Positions 30,131 to 41,216 of a stretch of 64,000 nt of DNA are shown here, one piece after another. Where the stretch lies: contig CAUYUJ010001343.1 in NCBI GenBank assembly GCA_963575745.1, positions 38,363-102,362 on the forward strand. Direction: 5' to 3'. Position 1 is the stretch's first letter, and each line of letters begins with the position of its first letter. Both the position numbers and the translations under genes were made by a program. The stretch is from Prorocentrum cordatum. Its lineage: Eukaryota; Sar; Dinophyceae; Prorocentrales; Prorocentraceae. The notes beneath the pieces were generated by a model. It had not been told where the DNA came from and made no database searches. It saw only the letters and a list, made by a program, of their open reading frames with translations.

Positions 30131-30259
30131 ATGGAACCTCCCCCGTGGGAGAACCCTCCAAATCATCGTCCCCAGACCCCCCCAGGCCCTCCAAGATAGC
30201 CTGGAAGAGACCCCCCCCCCGAAATGAGACCCCCCTCCCTTTATTACGAAATCTGGAGT
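30130..30259 (-). mobile_element. Family D element, truncated copy
   Basis: The reverse complement matches the left 130 bp of 17962-18168, including the terminal ACTCCAGATTTCGTAATAAA, with only a few differences. The other terminus is missing, so this copy is truncated or rearranged. Confidence 0.75.
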
Positions 30260-30349
30260 AGCCCTCGTGGGGTGCATCCCAGGGTTTCCCTCGGTTTCTG
30301 AGCGGCCTCCATTCTCGTCGCAGCGTCGGAGCTCTGGGGAGAGAAACAC

Positions 30350-30690
30350 CGCTTGCGACTCTGAGGCCCAGCGGCTCTGGAGGATGTCTCGGGCGCCGCG
30401 GCCTTCCCTGATCGGTCCAGGCACGCCGGTCGGACGAAGCAGAAGAAACATGAAGCAGGAGGGCGGATAAAGCAGGTTCGGTTCGGGCCCTCCCAGGGAA
30501 TAAGGAGACACAGCAGCAACAGATCGATTCTTGAGGCAGGGAGGCGCCTGCATAGACTGGGATCTGGGCATCCAGGAATACCCGCTTTCAACGACTGGCG
30601 CGTACCTTGAAGAAGCTCGGAGGTCCGGCGGCTCTGGAGGATGTCTCGGGCGCCGCGGCCTTCTCAGAGCGCTCCGAGAACGCTCCGCAA
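30350..30690. repeat. Dispersed repeat with CTCGGGCGCCGCGGCCTTC, two overlapping copies
   Basis: The phrase TCTGGAGGATGTCTCGGGCG then CCGCGGCCTTC appears near 30378 and 30630. Between them, GGGCCCTCCCAGGGAATAAG and ATCGATTCTTGA match about 44005-44050, showing a unit of about 270 bp shared with 43.8-44.2 kb. Confidence 0.65.
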
Positions 30691-30780
30691 GCGCTCGATT
30701 GCAAAAAAAAACCGAAGGATTGCAAAAAAAACCCGATTGCAAAAAAAAACCGAAGGATTGCAAAAAAACCCGAACGCTCT
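30690..30780. repeat. GATTGCAAAAAAAAACC tandem repeat
   Basis: About 38-bp units alternating GATTGCAAAAAAAAACCGAA and GGATTGCAAAAAAAACCC, a little over two copies. Confidence 0.8.
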
Positions 30781-30884
30781 GGAACGGACTCGTCCTCGTC
30801 CTGGCCCCGCCCGCGACGAGGAGCCCCGGCCAGGAATTGGAGGCGCTTGTCTGCAGGAAGGCACCAGGTATACACCAGCACCGA

Positions 30885-30972
30885 CACAGGATCGGTGCAT
30901 GCGCCCTCCTGCCTCGGGCAGAATGCATGTACACCGATCCTTGGCCCAGGATCGGCATGGCCAGGATCGGTG
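30885..30972. repeat. Palindromic AGGATCGG cluster
   Basis: AGGATCGGTGCATGCG pairs with GCATGTACACCGATCCT across a short GC-rich loop, then AGGATCGG recurs twice more downstream. Confidence 0.5.
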
Positions 30973-30974
30973 AG

Positions 30975-31780
30975 GGTGTCTCGTTGGTGCCCTCCGATGT
31001 CTGGCCCGGCGAGCCTCCGCCACGAGCGGGCCCCTCGGCCTAGATAGGCGAACCACGTGCGAGCCCTGTCCCCTGCAGCTCAGATCTATCAAAACGCCGC
31101 CTGGAGTTCAGAATTCGGCGGGTGTCTCAAAACAGGTGAACTGCAGCAAGCGTGTCCGACACCCGTGAGGGTAGCGCAGACTACAATCAACATCTGTAGC
31201 AAGGACGCTCAGCTCTGTAAGGACGCAAGACCCGTGGACGGCCCGTGGACGTCCCAATTGAAGCTTTTCCAGCGGCGCGCTGCCGAACAAATCTGAGGAC
31301 GCAGGGGTGCCCCTGGGAAGCTCACCCGTCCCTGCTATGGAGCTTCGCTGGCTCCTAGGTGGAGGGGGCGGCCCTAAGAGCCAGAGCCCCTCCGGAGCCC
31401 CAGAGCGGTTCTTCTGCCAACTCATCGGCTAACATGTCGGATGACTACGGAAAGAAGGCACTGATGACGCTGACTCAGACGCCCCAAGTTGTCTGGGAGA
31501 ACTGCGGAATCGGGAAGGTTGGACGCCCAAGTGAACCGGGATGACTCAACAGTTTCCCTAGGCTTCACGGACGGAGGGCAGGTCGTTTTCAAAATGTGGC
31601 TCTCGCCTTGGCGCAGTACATACTCGACCTGAAAGTCTGCAAGGGTTTCAGGGATGCAGGGCATCTCCTTTTTGAGATGTGGCTCTCGCCTGAGCGCCGC
31701 GCTCATCCGTCTCAACCGTTTACAGCAGTTTCACAGACTCTCATGGCTGTCGTCCCAGAAATGGTAGTATTTGAAGGGAC
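30975..31780. other. No gene seen; short duplicate
   Basis: Nothing recognisable apart from a short duplicated phrase (ATGTGGCTCTCGCCT) near 31593 and 31678. Confidence 0.4.
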
Positions 31781-31784
31781 CCTA

Positions 31785-31810
31785 GGACACACACACACAC
31801 ACATAAATAC
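31785..31810. repeat. CA microsatellite
   Basis: (CA)n of about 12 units followed by TAAATACACAC. Confidence 0.8.
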
Positions 31811-31959
31811 ACACAAATAACCAAATTCCCCACATTTTCTTATATTTATCTTCTCCCCCACTTCCTCTATTTTTCCACATTTTCCCTGGAATCGTCGATT
31901 GATTGTGTCTGTGTGTTTTTTCCCCTCCTGAGTATTGCTGGAGTTGAGAATGTTAGGGC

Positions 31960-32090
31960 TCGACAGTCACGTTGACTCGTGGTGCCGACGTGCCAGAACG
32001 GTCGTCTGGCACGGTTTAGGCTCGTCAGGTCGCAGCAGCAACGCTGACTCGCGGCGTCGAAGTCCCAAGGACGGTGCTTTGGCAGAACTG
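31960..32090. repeat. Diverged two-copy repeat
   Basis: CACGTTGACTCGTGGTGCCGA and CAACGCTGACTCGCGGCGTCG head two related units of about 80 bp. Confidence 0.45.
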
Positions 32091-32151
32091 AAGATTTTCA
32101 GGCGGTTGTCGTCCAACGGGTCTTTTTCCCGCAGTGAAGATGGATCCTTCT

Positions 32152-32220
32152 AGGAGTCCATGAAGAGGGAACTTGGAGGGAGGGCTGTTTGCAACATCTT
32201 TGATGAGTCTTGGGCTTGCA
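32152..32220 (+). repeat. Dispersed 65-bp repeat, copy 2 (plus)
   Basis: Inverted partner of 14768-14835. Confidence 0.5.
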
Positions 32221-32224
32221 CTGT

Positions 32225-33080
32225 TTCTCCCGCCTGCTCAGTCGCCTCCTCCTTCCTCCTCCTTCCTCCACCTGACCTGGCGACAACTCGACGGCGGTCG
32301 ACGACTGGAGGGCCTCCGGCATTTGACGAAAGCCCTCGGACCCGAACGAAGGCTTCTAAACCTAGCAGAGGCGGGGAGCAACCACAGCGAGAATTAAAAG
32401 CCAACGCCGTCATCGATGGACGAAGCTGCGAGTCAAAGCTGTCAGCGCTGCCAAGCTGGCGTGGGGGCCAACCGCGAAGTCGCGATTCATGGCTCGCGGC
32501 TCTGCCTCCGTCGGCTCGGACGGAAAAGGGGGATATCAAGGGAGAGGTGGTCGCAAATCGGCTCGCGTACTTGGATCGGCGCAAAGGCTGCTAAGAGGAG
32601 AAGTGGGCTGAACCGTGGATGCTCTGGTCGGCTATCTCGGGCCTAGCCTCGCGAGAAGTGGGCTGCAGGTACCCTGTGCGTCTGAGGGCGGTGGGCGGTC
32701 GGGGCCAGACGGGCTCCGCCACGTAGGCAGCTGTGACGAGCTTGTGAGCTAAGTTAGGCCAAATATATCGCACTTTACCGTCCACTTATATAACCGTTTT
32801 GTCTCCTTGGTAACCACCGCGCCGAGTGCACAAGCTGGCTCTACGAGGCGCCTCCAGGCGCCAGAGGCGCCAATCCTTCGAGGAAAGCGCCTGGTCGGGT
32901 CAGCCTTGCACCAGTCGGTGCGTGAGCAGAGAGAAAGAAGAGCGTGCAGCCAGCATGCCTGTGGCAGTGTGGAGAGCGACTGGCGGGGCCAACCAGCTGC
33001 GCGCAGCACATGCCGTACCTCACCCCCGCCCGTCTGCCCGGCCCGACTCTGGAGCTCTGGAGCCCCAGCAGGAACCACGA
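32225..33080. other. No gene seen
   Basis: Mixed GC-rich sequence. Short internal palindromes such as GGCGCCTCCAGGCGCC near 32850 resemble family C cores but lack the arms. Confidence 0.4.
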
Positions 33081-33087
33081 ACGCCGC

Positions 33088-33200
33088 AAACCCGACGATC
33101 GACGACGATCGATCGACGTCGATCGATCGATCGACGACGTCGTTTGTCGATCGATCGATCGGTCGATCCTCGGCCGGTCGATCGACGAACGACGCCGACC
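33088..33200. repeat. CGATCGA palindromic microsatellite
   Basis: (CGAT)n and CGACGATCGATCG blocks with more than a dozen GATC sites, followed by GACGAACGACG. Being self-complementary, it can extrude cruciforms. Confidence 0.85.
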
Positions 33201-33489
33201 GCGACGATCACGTGGACGTCAACGACGGGGACTACCCACGGCTAAGTCGGCGACGGCCGACGCGATAACTCGCCTGCGGGGGGCGCACCTTCGGGGACAT
33301 CTGGAGACATTGTCGCGGACGATCGCGGAGCTGTCCCCAGGAGGAAGACAAGGAGGAGAGAGGTTTCGTTCTTCATCGACGTGGGCAAGCAATAGCACGC
33401 CTTCGAATTCAACAATCACCGGAACTTCATCGTCTGAGGAGGGGGGCGGAGAGGTGCGTCTTCGAGGATGATCCCGTTTGAGGTAAGTG

Positions 33490-33680
33490 CCTGAGGAGGA
33501 GGGAGGACGGAAGAGAAACTAGGGAGAGGATGGGACGATAAGGACAGAGAAAGAGGAGGGGAGGGTCGGAACAGGGAGGAGGAGGAGGAGGAGGAAGAGG
33601 AGGAGGAGGAGGAGGAGGAAGAGCAGGAGCATGAGGAGGAGGAGGAGGAGGGGGAGGAGGAGGAGGCCGACGATGGCCAG
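33490..33680. repeat. GGA tract
   Basis: GGA/GAG purine tract, regular from about 33575 to 33665. Confidence 0.85.
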
Positions 33681-34077
33681 CAAGACGGCGCCTTCGGCGA
33701 CGACGGCGTCGACGTCGGCGATGGCGGCGAGGCTGACGACGAAGACCACCACGAAGCCCAGGGGGCTTTTCTAGCCACGGCGGGCCCAGGCCACCGGCAG
33801 CTTCCATGACAGAACCCTTTCAGGAGCGGCCCGAAAAAAACGAGGAGCCCAAGGCGGCTCTTCTCTCAGCGCGGCTCTCGTTTCAGCGCGCTGGCGGCAT
33901 CAAAGGCGACGGTGGCCGACCACGGCGACGGCGACGCGGACGCCAACGCAGACGGCGCCCACGACGACGCAGCCGACGGGCGGCACGACGGAGCCTCGAG
34001 GCGACGGCGTTGTCGGGAGGAGGGACCGGACAGGGACGGGGGAGGTACGGAGGAAGGACCGAGGGCGGGCGGAGACA

Positions 34078-34375
34078 CCCCCTCCTCGTCCTGCTCCTCC
34101 TCCTTGTCCTCGCCCATCTCCCCCCTCTCCCCTTCTGCGTCCTCCTCGGCCTCCCCCCCCCACGCCTCCTCGTCATCCAGCCCTCCATCCCCCTCCTCAT
34201 CATTCTCCTCCTTCCCATCTTCCTGCCCCTTCTCCCACTCCTCGTCATCCCACTCCTCCTCCTCCTCCTCCTCCTCCTCCTCCTCCTCCTCCTCCTCCTC
34301 CGCCTCCTCCTCCTCCTTGCCCTCCTCCCTCGCTTCCTCCTCCCTCTCCTCTATCGTCCTCTTCCTCCTCCTCCT
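34078..34375. repeat. CTC tract
   Basis: CTC/TCC tract, nearly perfect between 34250 and 34312. Confidence 0.88.
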
Positions 34376-34552
34376 CCGCGACGAAGCCCCGGCGCGACCA
34401 CGACACGGACGCCCGGCTGCGGCGGCCTCCGCCTTCGGCGACGGCGGCGGCGTGGCAGCCCCGCCCGCGGGCGCACCGCCGGCGCCGAGGGCCTGTGGGC
34501 GGGAGGCGCGGGCGCCGCTCGCCGCCGTGTAGCGGCAGGCCGCCGTGTAGCG

Positions 34553-34714
34553 TCAGGTCGGGCGAGCCCCCCTACAGACGGACGTTGGGCGAAAAATTCA
34601 AAATACTAAAAAAGGCCCCCCAAATGCTCAAGCATAGTCAACAAAATCGCCCCCAGACGATTTTCTTTACTATTTCTGAATGTTCCCCCTTGTAGAGGGA
34701 CAGGCCCGACTGAA
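34553..34714. mobile_element. Family A element, copy 5
   Basis: Starts TCAGGTCGGGCGAGCCCCC, ends GGGACAGGCCCGACTGAA. Perfect 8-bp duplication GTGTAGCG at 34545-34552 and 34715-34722. The interior has CCCCAGACGATTTTCTTTAC, the family's conserved internal phrase. Confidence 0.82.
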
Positions 34715-34729
34715 GTGTAGCGGCAGGCC

Positions 34730-35100
34730 GCATCAGACTCTGGCAAGCTGATGCAGTTGCGGTTGAGCAGGGCTGGGGGGTCAGGTCTGTAGAACACCCC
34801 GAACGGACGTCGAGGTGCGCAGTGCAGCTCTTCGGTCGAGCTGGCACTGATGCATGCACTACGCCCGGCGTCGAGCCAAAGCTTCTTGGGCATGAGCGAA
34901 CGGTTGGACTCTGCATATCTTCGTCGGCTTAACCGGCGAGGCGTTTGCGAAGGGGTCCTGGGACACACAAACAGATGGACACAAGTCCCAGGATTCCACC
35001 ACATGTTCTCCTGTACTTTCTGGGCTCGTTCGTCTTCCCCCCCCACTTCCGAAAAAATCCCATTCTTTCCTGGGGGTCGACGATTCAGAATGTCGGTGTA
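34730..35100. other. No gene seen
   Basis: Nothing recognisable. Confidence 0.45.
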
Positions 35101-35102
35101 TG

Positions 35103-35262
35103 TACGTCGTTCATGTCTAATCTTGCTCATTTCTAATTGTGCTCGTTTCGAAATGTTCTAGGCCCCCCAGTGGCCAGGAAGAGGCCCACGATAGAACCAT
35201 TAGACTGAACGGGTCTTGGCCCCTCCAAAAAATCAAACACGTTCGAAGACTTCGCAATGAAC
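35103..35262. repeat. GGCCCCCTAGTGGCC repeat, copy 2
   Basis: Same order of phrases as at 21.76 kb: GTTCATGTCTAATCTTGCTC, CCCCCCAGTGGCCAGGAAGA, GTCTTGGCCCCTCC and AAAATCAAACACGTTCGAAG. Confidence 0.65.
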
Positions 35263-35264
35263 AG

Positions 35265-36100
35265 TGTGTATTTGTCTCTCCCGAGTTTGACCACCTCGGC
35301 GTCCCCGTTCTGGCGGTCGGGCCTTTACTTCCAGACCACTCGTCCCTGCCCCTGCGATCACTCTTTCCGCCGGCGGCTCTATGATCACTGCCCGCTCCCG
35401 GCTGCGCCCGTGCGGCTGGTGTCTTGGGTTCCTTGTGATTATAAGGGGCCGCCTTGCCCTGCTTCGGGGCAACTCTTTCCCTGCTTCGCAAGTTTGCAGG
35501 TCGTCTCGCCTTTAGCTCTTCCGCTCGCCGTCTTGTCCGTAGGCAGTGGGCTGTTGCCGCCGTGGCAGAGGCCCTGACCAAGGGCTGCGGCGCGGGCGGT
35601 CGCGACGGGGGCCGCCCGCGGCGCCCCGCAAGCTCCAGGCAGGGCCTCTCTTGCAGAGAGCCATGCAAAAAAACACCACCCAGGCAAGGGTGCATTCTTG
35701 CTTCCAGGCAGGGCGTTTTTGGTTCGCATCCTCCGATCAAGTATACATTCAGCCAGCAAAACCCATGCAAGGGTGCAAACTTACTTCAAACAGCGAGGCA
35801 CTTCTTGTAAGCACGTGGTCTTGCACACGTGTTTCAAAAACCTCTTGTGTTTTGTAGACAACAAAACACGCACGACACCTCTGCGCTTTCAGCAGCCGTG
35901 CCTGGAACTCAGACGAACTGGTCAGGAACTCTTGCTCCGCGTGTCGCGGCGGCAGCCCCGGAGCCACGAAGCGCCCTACAAGCGGACAGCGTGTCGCGGA
36001 CAGCCCTACAGGCGTGGCAGGCCAGAGCCAGCGGCGCGACGCGCTGAGCCAAAGTCCCCCACCGTCGAGGCTCCCCAGATGGGGCCGCAGGGACGCCCCG
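35265..36100. other. No gene seen
   Basis: GC-rich with short phrases repeated (CAAGGGTGCA near 35687 and 35767), but no gene. Confidence 0.4.
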
Positions 36101-36104
36101 CACA

Positions 36105-36262
36105 GTGTATGCCCGATGCATCGCCGAGGCGTTGGGGATGCATCGGCGATTTCGGCGATGCGTCGGCGACGTCGGGTGGAGAAACCTGGCTTCACATCGA
36201 GCCGCATCGCCGATGCATCCACTCGGACCCCATCCACTCCGACCCCATCTGGGAGGCCTAAA
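36105..36262. mobile_element. Family E foldback element, copy 2
   Basis: GATGCATCGCCGAGG, GGGGATGCATCGGCGAT and GCATCGCCGATGCATCCACT form the palindromic core. The right end CTCGGACCCCATC then CTGGGAGGCC matches copy 1. The left end is shortened. Confidence 0.6.
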
Positions 36263-36289
36263 CTCTCTGGGAGGTCCAAACGGTTTTTG

Positions 36290-36445
36290 GTCCGAATCTG
36301 GCAAACTCAATTGCATGAAAGGGGAGAGGGCAGTTGGTCAGACTCTGGCGAGTCTGTGCAGTGAGGCATAGAAACAGCGTCTGGTCAGCCTCTGGCAAAC
36401 TGGCATGAAGGGGGGGGCGGTTGGTTAGACTCTGGCGAGTTTATT
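36290..36445. repeat. CAGACTCTGGC short repeat
   Basis: GTTGGTCAGACTCTGGCGAGT and GTTGGTTAGACTCTGGCGAGT flank a third variant; units of about 80 bp. The phrase (T/C)AGACTCTGGCAA recurs alone near 32, 7162 and 34735. Confidence 0.55.
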
Positions 36446-36699
36446 TGCATCGAGGGCGTCGAGAAGCAAATCCGCCGACCAAGACGGCGTGCGGAAGAGG
36501 CTGATCCGTTTCACTCGTCGTCGTCGTCGTGGTCGTTGTCGTCGTCTTCGAGCGCGCCAGCCACAGCGAAATTGAGCAACGTTGTAGTGGAGTCGAAAAG
36601 GAGCCCCTTCCCTTTGATCCCGCCCCCGCCAGGGGGGGGGGGGTCCGGGGAAGTCCCGGGGAAGTCCCGGGTCAGATACCACTCCCCCCCGGGCGATTC

Positions 36700-37310
36700 G
36701 GGGGCTGCAGAAAAGCCCCAAGACGCGGACAAAAGGCCCTAAGATGCCCCCAAGACGGCCCTCGAGGGCCCCGAATCGCCGAACTATCGGTCCAAGTCGC
36801 CAGAGTAGCCTCCAGACGGCTCAAAAGGTTTCCAAAACGTCCCACGAAGCCTCCAAGAGGACTTCAAAAATCGCAAAAATGAACAACTATCATAGATCCC
36901 CCTTATATTCTTAAAAGAAGTCGGCATTCTCGCCTTGTCAGCTTCCCGACGCTCCAAGACAGGCCAAGAGGCCCGCAAGACTGCCCCAAGATGGCCCAAG
37001 AGGGGTCCAAGAGAGCCCTAAACCGACCCACGAGGGCCCCAAGACCGTCAAAGACGCCTCCAAGACAATCGAAGAGGCTCCCAAGACGATTGTAAGGGGG
37101 AGCCCAGACGGGGGACCCGAGCGGACATTTCGAGCCCTCGGCTGGAGAAGCTCTCTGGAGACCCCCAGAGGCCCCTAAGAAGCCCCCCGAGAAGCCCAAA
37201 GAGGCACCCAAGAGACCCCCAGGAAGCCCCAAGAGGCCCCCACGAGGCTCCCAAGCGGCCCCCAAAAGCTTCCCAAGAGGCCCCCAAACTACCCCCAGGA
37301 GGCCCCCGAG
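36700..37310. repeat. Long degenerate CCAAGAGGCCCC minisatellite
   Basis: About 600 bp of diverged units of 10-20 bp around CCCCAAGACGGCC and CCCAAGAGGCCCCC, strand-asymmetric. The minus-strand frame reads Gly/Leu-rich because of the unit. Same type as at 2.6 kb and 22.0 kb. Confidence 0.7.
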
Positions 37311-37377
37311 AGCTTCGTCCTTGTGGTCGTGGTTGTCGCCGCCATGCAAGGTCGGCGGCACCGGCCGTAAGACCTTC

Positions 37378-37535
37378 GCAATAAAAACTGCTGCATGCAC
37401 AATTGTTTGAGGTCCGCGCGAATTGCTTGGATCGGTGCTGGGCTCCCCCTGACGGCGCCAGAACTGGGGGGTCCCCATCGCCGATCCCAGCAATCCGCGC
37501 TGACCTCCGCGAGCAAAAATCACGGCATGTTCGCG
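37378..37535. mobile_element. Family C foldback element
   Basis: Left GTCCGCGCGAATTGCTTGGA then TCGGTGCTGG; right CCGATCCCAGCAATCCGCGC then TGACCTCCGCG. The core has GACGGCGCCAGAACTGGG. Ends are diverged. Confidence 0.55.
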
Positions 37536-37718
37536 TCGTGCCGATCTTGGTCTGACACCGCGGGGATGGTTCAAACTTGAACGATCGGCCGTTCCATGAA
37601 CGCCGGGTCGTTCAACGACGGGCCGAACTTCGCGCAAGCGGGGGCTCACTTGCACGCCTCTTCGGCGCGGCGCTGTTTGAGAAAGCGGCGGAACGAAGGC
37701 CGTGCAAACAAACTTGCA

Positions 37719-38085
37719 ATTACTCACTGCGTGGAGCTCCCCATATGTGCATCTCATGTGTTATGTCATGCCGTGGTGAGCGTCTGTTCATGAGCGGTCG
37801 ACTACAATAGCGCGTCCACGTGGGCGACAGGGCCGACGAAGACGAGCGACCCCTAATGCGAGTGATTGCGTATGAGTCAGAGTGAGCTTTGAGTACGGTT
37901 GAATGCGAGCCTTTTCCTCTTCATCCCCCTCCTCAGCTGCCAGGCCTTCCCCTTTTCAGCCCGTGGTAGCTTTGGAACTTCCCACATGTGCATATGTTGT
38001 AGGATAGTTGGCAATGGGATATGTAAGACGAGCGTTTAGCCACACAAGGCCATAAGTGCATGTCATGTTGGAGGATAGTGCCACG
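37719..38085. repeat. 367-bp direct repeat, left copy
   Basis: Matches 38999-39366 with only scattered single changes, from TTACTCACTGCGTGGAGCTC to GTGCCACG. The first satellite block lies exactly between the two copies. Confidence 0.85.
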
Positions 38086-38998
38086 AGAAACAAGCAAACC
38101 GCCTGAAACATCCCCACAAAATGGCCGCGAACGAGCCCGTGCAACCACCCCTGGCGGCTCCCCTCAGGGGTGCTGAAACCAGCGCCCCGCCTGAGACATC
38201 CTCACAATCTGCTCTCCAAGCGAAGGATGTTGAGCCCGGAAACAGGCAAACCGCCGGAGACATCCCCGCAAAATGGCCGCGAACGAGCCCGTGCAACCAC
38301 CCCTGGCGGCTCCCCTTAGGGGTGCTGAAACCAGCGCCCCGCCTGAGACATCCTCACAATCTGCTCTCCAAGCGAAGGATGTTGGGCCCAGAAACAAGCA
38401 AACCGCCTGAGACATCCCCACAAAATGGCCGCGAACGAGCCCGTGCAACCACCCCTGGCGGCTCCCCTTAGGGGTGCTGAAACCAGCGCCCCGCCTGAGA
38501 CATCCTCACAATCTGCTCTCCAAGCGAAGGATGTTGGGCCCAGAAACAGCAAACCGCCTGAGACATCCCCACAAAATGGCCGCGAACGAGCCCGTGCAAA
38601 CACCCCTGGCGGCTCCCCTCAGGGGTGCTGAAACCAACGCCCGCCTGAGACATCCTCACAATCTGCTCTCCAAACGAAGGATGTTGGGCCCAGAAACACG
38701 CAAACCGCCTGAGACATCCCCACAAAATGGCCGCGAATGAGCCCGTGCAACCACCCTTGGCGGCTCCCCTCAGGGGTGCTGAACCAGCGCCCCGCCTGAG
38801 ACATCCTCACAATCTGCTATCCAAGCGAAGGATGTTGGGCCCAGAAACAAGCAAACCGCCTGAGACATCCCCACAAAATGGCCGCGAACGAGCCCGTGCA
38901 ACCACCCCTGGCGGCTCCCCTTAGGGGTGCTGAAACCAGCGCCCCGCCTGAGACATCCTCACAATCTGCTCTCCAAGCGAAGGATGTTGGGCCCAGAA
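38086..38998. repeat. 151-bp satellite, block 1
   Basis: Six head-to-tail units of about 150-152 bp, each with CAAACCGCCTGAGACATCCC, ATGGCCGCGAACGAGCCCGT, GGCGGCTCCCCTTAGGGGTG and TCCAAGCGAAGGATGTTG. The block begins and ends at the same point in the unit (GAAAC... to ...GGGCCCAG). Frames seen on the minus strand are repeat artefacts. Confidence 0.92.
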
Positions 38999-39366
38999 AT
39001 TACTCACTGCGTGGAGCTCCCCATATGTGCATCTCATGTGTTACGTCATGCCGTGGTGAGCGTCTGTTCATCAGCGGTCGACTACAATAGCGCGTCCACG
39101 TGGGCGACAGGGCCGACGAAGACGAGTGACCCCTAATGCGAGTGATTGCGTATGAGTCAGAGTGAGCTTTGAGTATGGTTGAATGCGAGCCTCTTCCTCT
39201 TCATCCCCCCTCCTCAGCTGCCAGGCCTTCCCCTTGTCAGCCCGTGGTAGCTTTGGAGCTTCCCATATGTGCATATGTTTTAGGATAGTTGGCAGTGGGA
39301 TATGTAAGACGAGCGTTTAGCCACACAAGGCCATAAGTGCATGTCATGTTGGAGGGTAGTGCCACG
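38999..39366. repeat. 367-bp direct repeat, right copy
   Basis: Partner of 37719-38085. It lies directly against the last satellite unit. Confidence 0.85.
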
Positions 39367-39369
39367 GTG

Positions 39370-39935
39370 AGCATTTATCTATGGTAGATGTTTGCTCCAC
39401 GAGCGCGTCCGTGTGAGCGGCGAGCACACGCGCGCGCAGCGCGGCTGCACATCCACCGCGTGCATGCATTCATTCACGTGCATATGCCCGCGCATCTTTT
39501 TTGCCAAAGCAAAGAATTCCCTCGGCGCCGCGTCCGAAGCACCATGGGGAGCACGAGTGACAAGTGCTTCAAGCGGCACCTCGCGACCTGCACCCCAGCT
39601 TTAACCGTCCGCACTTCGCATCGGGTCTCAACCTCGGGCGCAAACATGTTTTGCAAAAAGTCAACGCCCGCGCCGTTCACAGTGGGTTTCGAGCGCCGGA
39701 ATCGACAAGAGACTCATTTCCCTCGCTCACGCCATCCTCCTCCTCGTCCTCAATCTCTTAGACATCCTCCTCCTCATCCTTGTCGTCATCCTTCACCTCA
39801 TCGTCCTGATCCCCTTGCTTCCTCCCCCAGTCCTCCTCCTCCTCCTCCTCCTCCTCCTTCTCCTCTTCCTCCCCCTCTTCCTCCTCAGCCCTGGTTCCCC
39901 AGGGCGCGTTTCACCACTTTTGGAGGCGCAGCCCC
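39370..39935. other. Spacer with a CTC tract
   Basis: No gene. A CTC tract runs from about 39735 to 39890. Confidence 0.6.
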
Positions 39936-39939
39936 GCCG

Positions 39940-41216
39940 GCGATGTTGGGTATGAAAACGAGCAAACCGCCTGAGACATCCCCACAAACTGACCGCGAAC
40001 GAGCCCGTGCAACCACCCCTGGCGGCTCCCCTTAGGGGTGCTGAAACCAGCGCCCCGCCTGAGACATCCCAACCATCTGCTCTCCAAGCGAAGGATGTTG
40101 AGCCCAGAAACAGGCGAACCGCCTGAGACATCCCCACAACATGGTCGCGAACGAGCCCGTGCAAACACCCCTGGCGGCCCCCCTTAGGGGTGCTGAAACC
40201 AGCGCCCCGCCTGAGACATCCTCACAATCTGCTCTCCAAGCGAAGGATGTTGAGCCCAGAAACAAGCAAACCGCCTGAGCCCCGCCTGAGACATCCTCAC
40301 AATCTGCTCTCCAAGCAAGGATGTTGAGCCCAGAAACAAGCAAACCGCCTGAGACATCCCCACAAAATGGCCGCGAACGAGCCCGTGCAACCACCCCTGG
40401 CGGCTCCCCCTTAGGGGTGCTGAAACCAGCGCCCCGCCTGAGACATCCTCACAATCTGCTCTCCAAGCGAAGGATGTTGAGCCCAGAAACAAGCAAACCG
40501 CCTGAGACATCCCCACAAAATGGCCGCGAACGAGCCCGTGCAAACACCCCTGGCGGCTCCCCTTTGGGGTGCTGAAACCAGCGCCCCGCCTGAGACATCC
40601 TCACAATCTGCTCTCCAAGCGAAGGATGTTGAGCCCAGAAACAAGCAAACCGCCTGAGACATCCCCACAAAATGGCCGCGAACGAGCCCGTGCAAACACC
40701 CTTGGCGGCTCCCCTTAGGGGTGCTGAAACCAGCGCCCCGCCTGAGACATCCTCACAATCTGCTCTCCAAGCGAAGGATGTTGAGCCCAGAAACAAGCAA
40801 ACCGCCTGAGACATCCCCACAAAATGGCCGCGAACGAGCCCGTGCAAACACCCATGGCGGCTCCCCTTAGGGGTGCTGAAACCAGCGCCCCGCTTGAGAC
40901 ATCCTCACAATCTGCTCTCCAAGCGAAGGATGTTAGGCCCAGAAACAAGCAAACCGCCTGAGACATCCCCACAAAATGGCCGCGAACGAGCCCGTGCAAA
41001 CACCCCTGGCGGCTCCCCTTAGGGGTGCTGAAACCAGCGCCCCGCCTGAGACATCCTCACAATCTGCTCTCCAAGCGAAGGATGTTGGGCCCAGAAACAA
41101 GCAAACCGCCTGAGACATCCCCACAAAATGGCCGCGAACGAGCCCGTGCAAACACCCCTGGCGGCTCCCCTTAGGGGTGCTGAAACCAGCGCCCCGCTTG
41201 AGACATCCTCCAAATC
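39940..41216. repeat. 151-bp satellite, block 2
   Basis: About nine units, one shortened near 40260-40330 where two copies are joined inside the unit (GCCTGAGCCCCGCCTGAG), as expected from unequal exchange. The block ends in CATCCTCCAAATCTGAT, running directly into the TGAGTA minisatellite. Confidence 0.92.

Noticed and set aside
31785-31930. CA repeat followed by a T/A-rich stretch as a promoter or polyadenylation region
   Set aside because: Dinoflagellate promoters and polyadenylation signals are poorly defined, and no gene adjoins it.
36040-36060. Inverted spliced-leader-like match (GCTGAGCCAAAG)
   Set aside because: Only about ten bases match the reverse complement of the leader end.
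37719-39366. The 367-bp direct repeat as LTRs of a retrotransposon
   Set aside because: No TG...CA ends, no primer-binding site or polypurine tract, and only satellite DNA lies between the copies.
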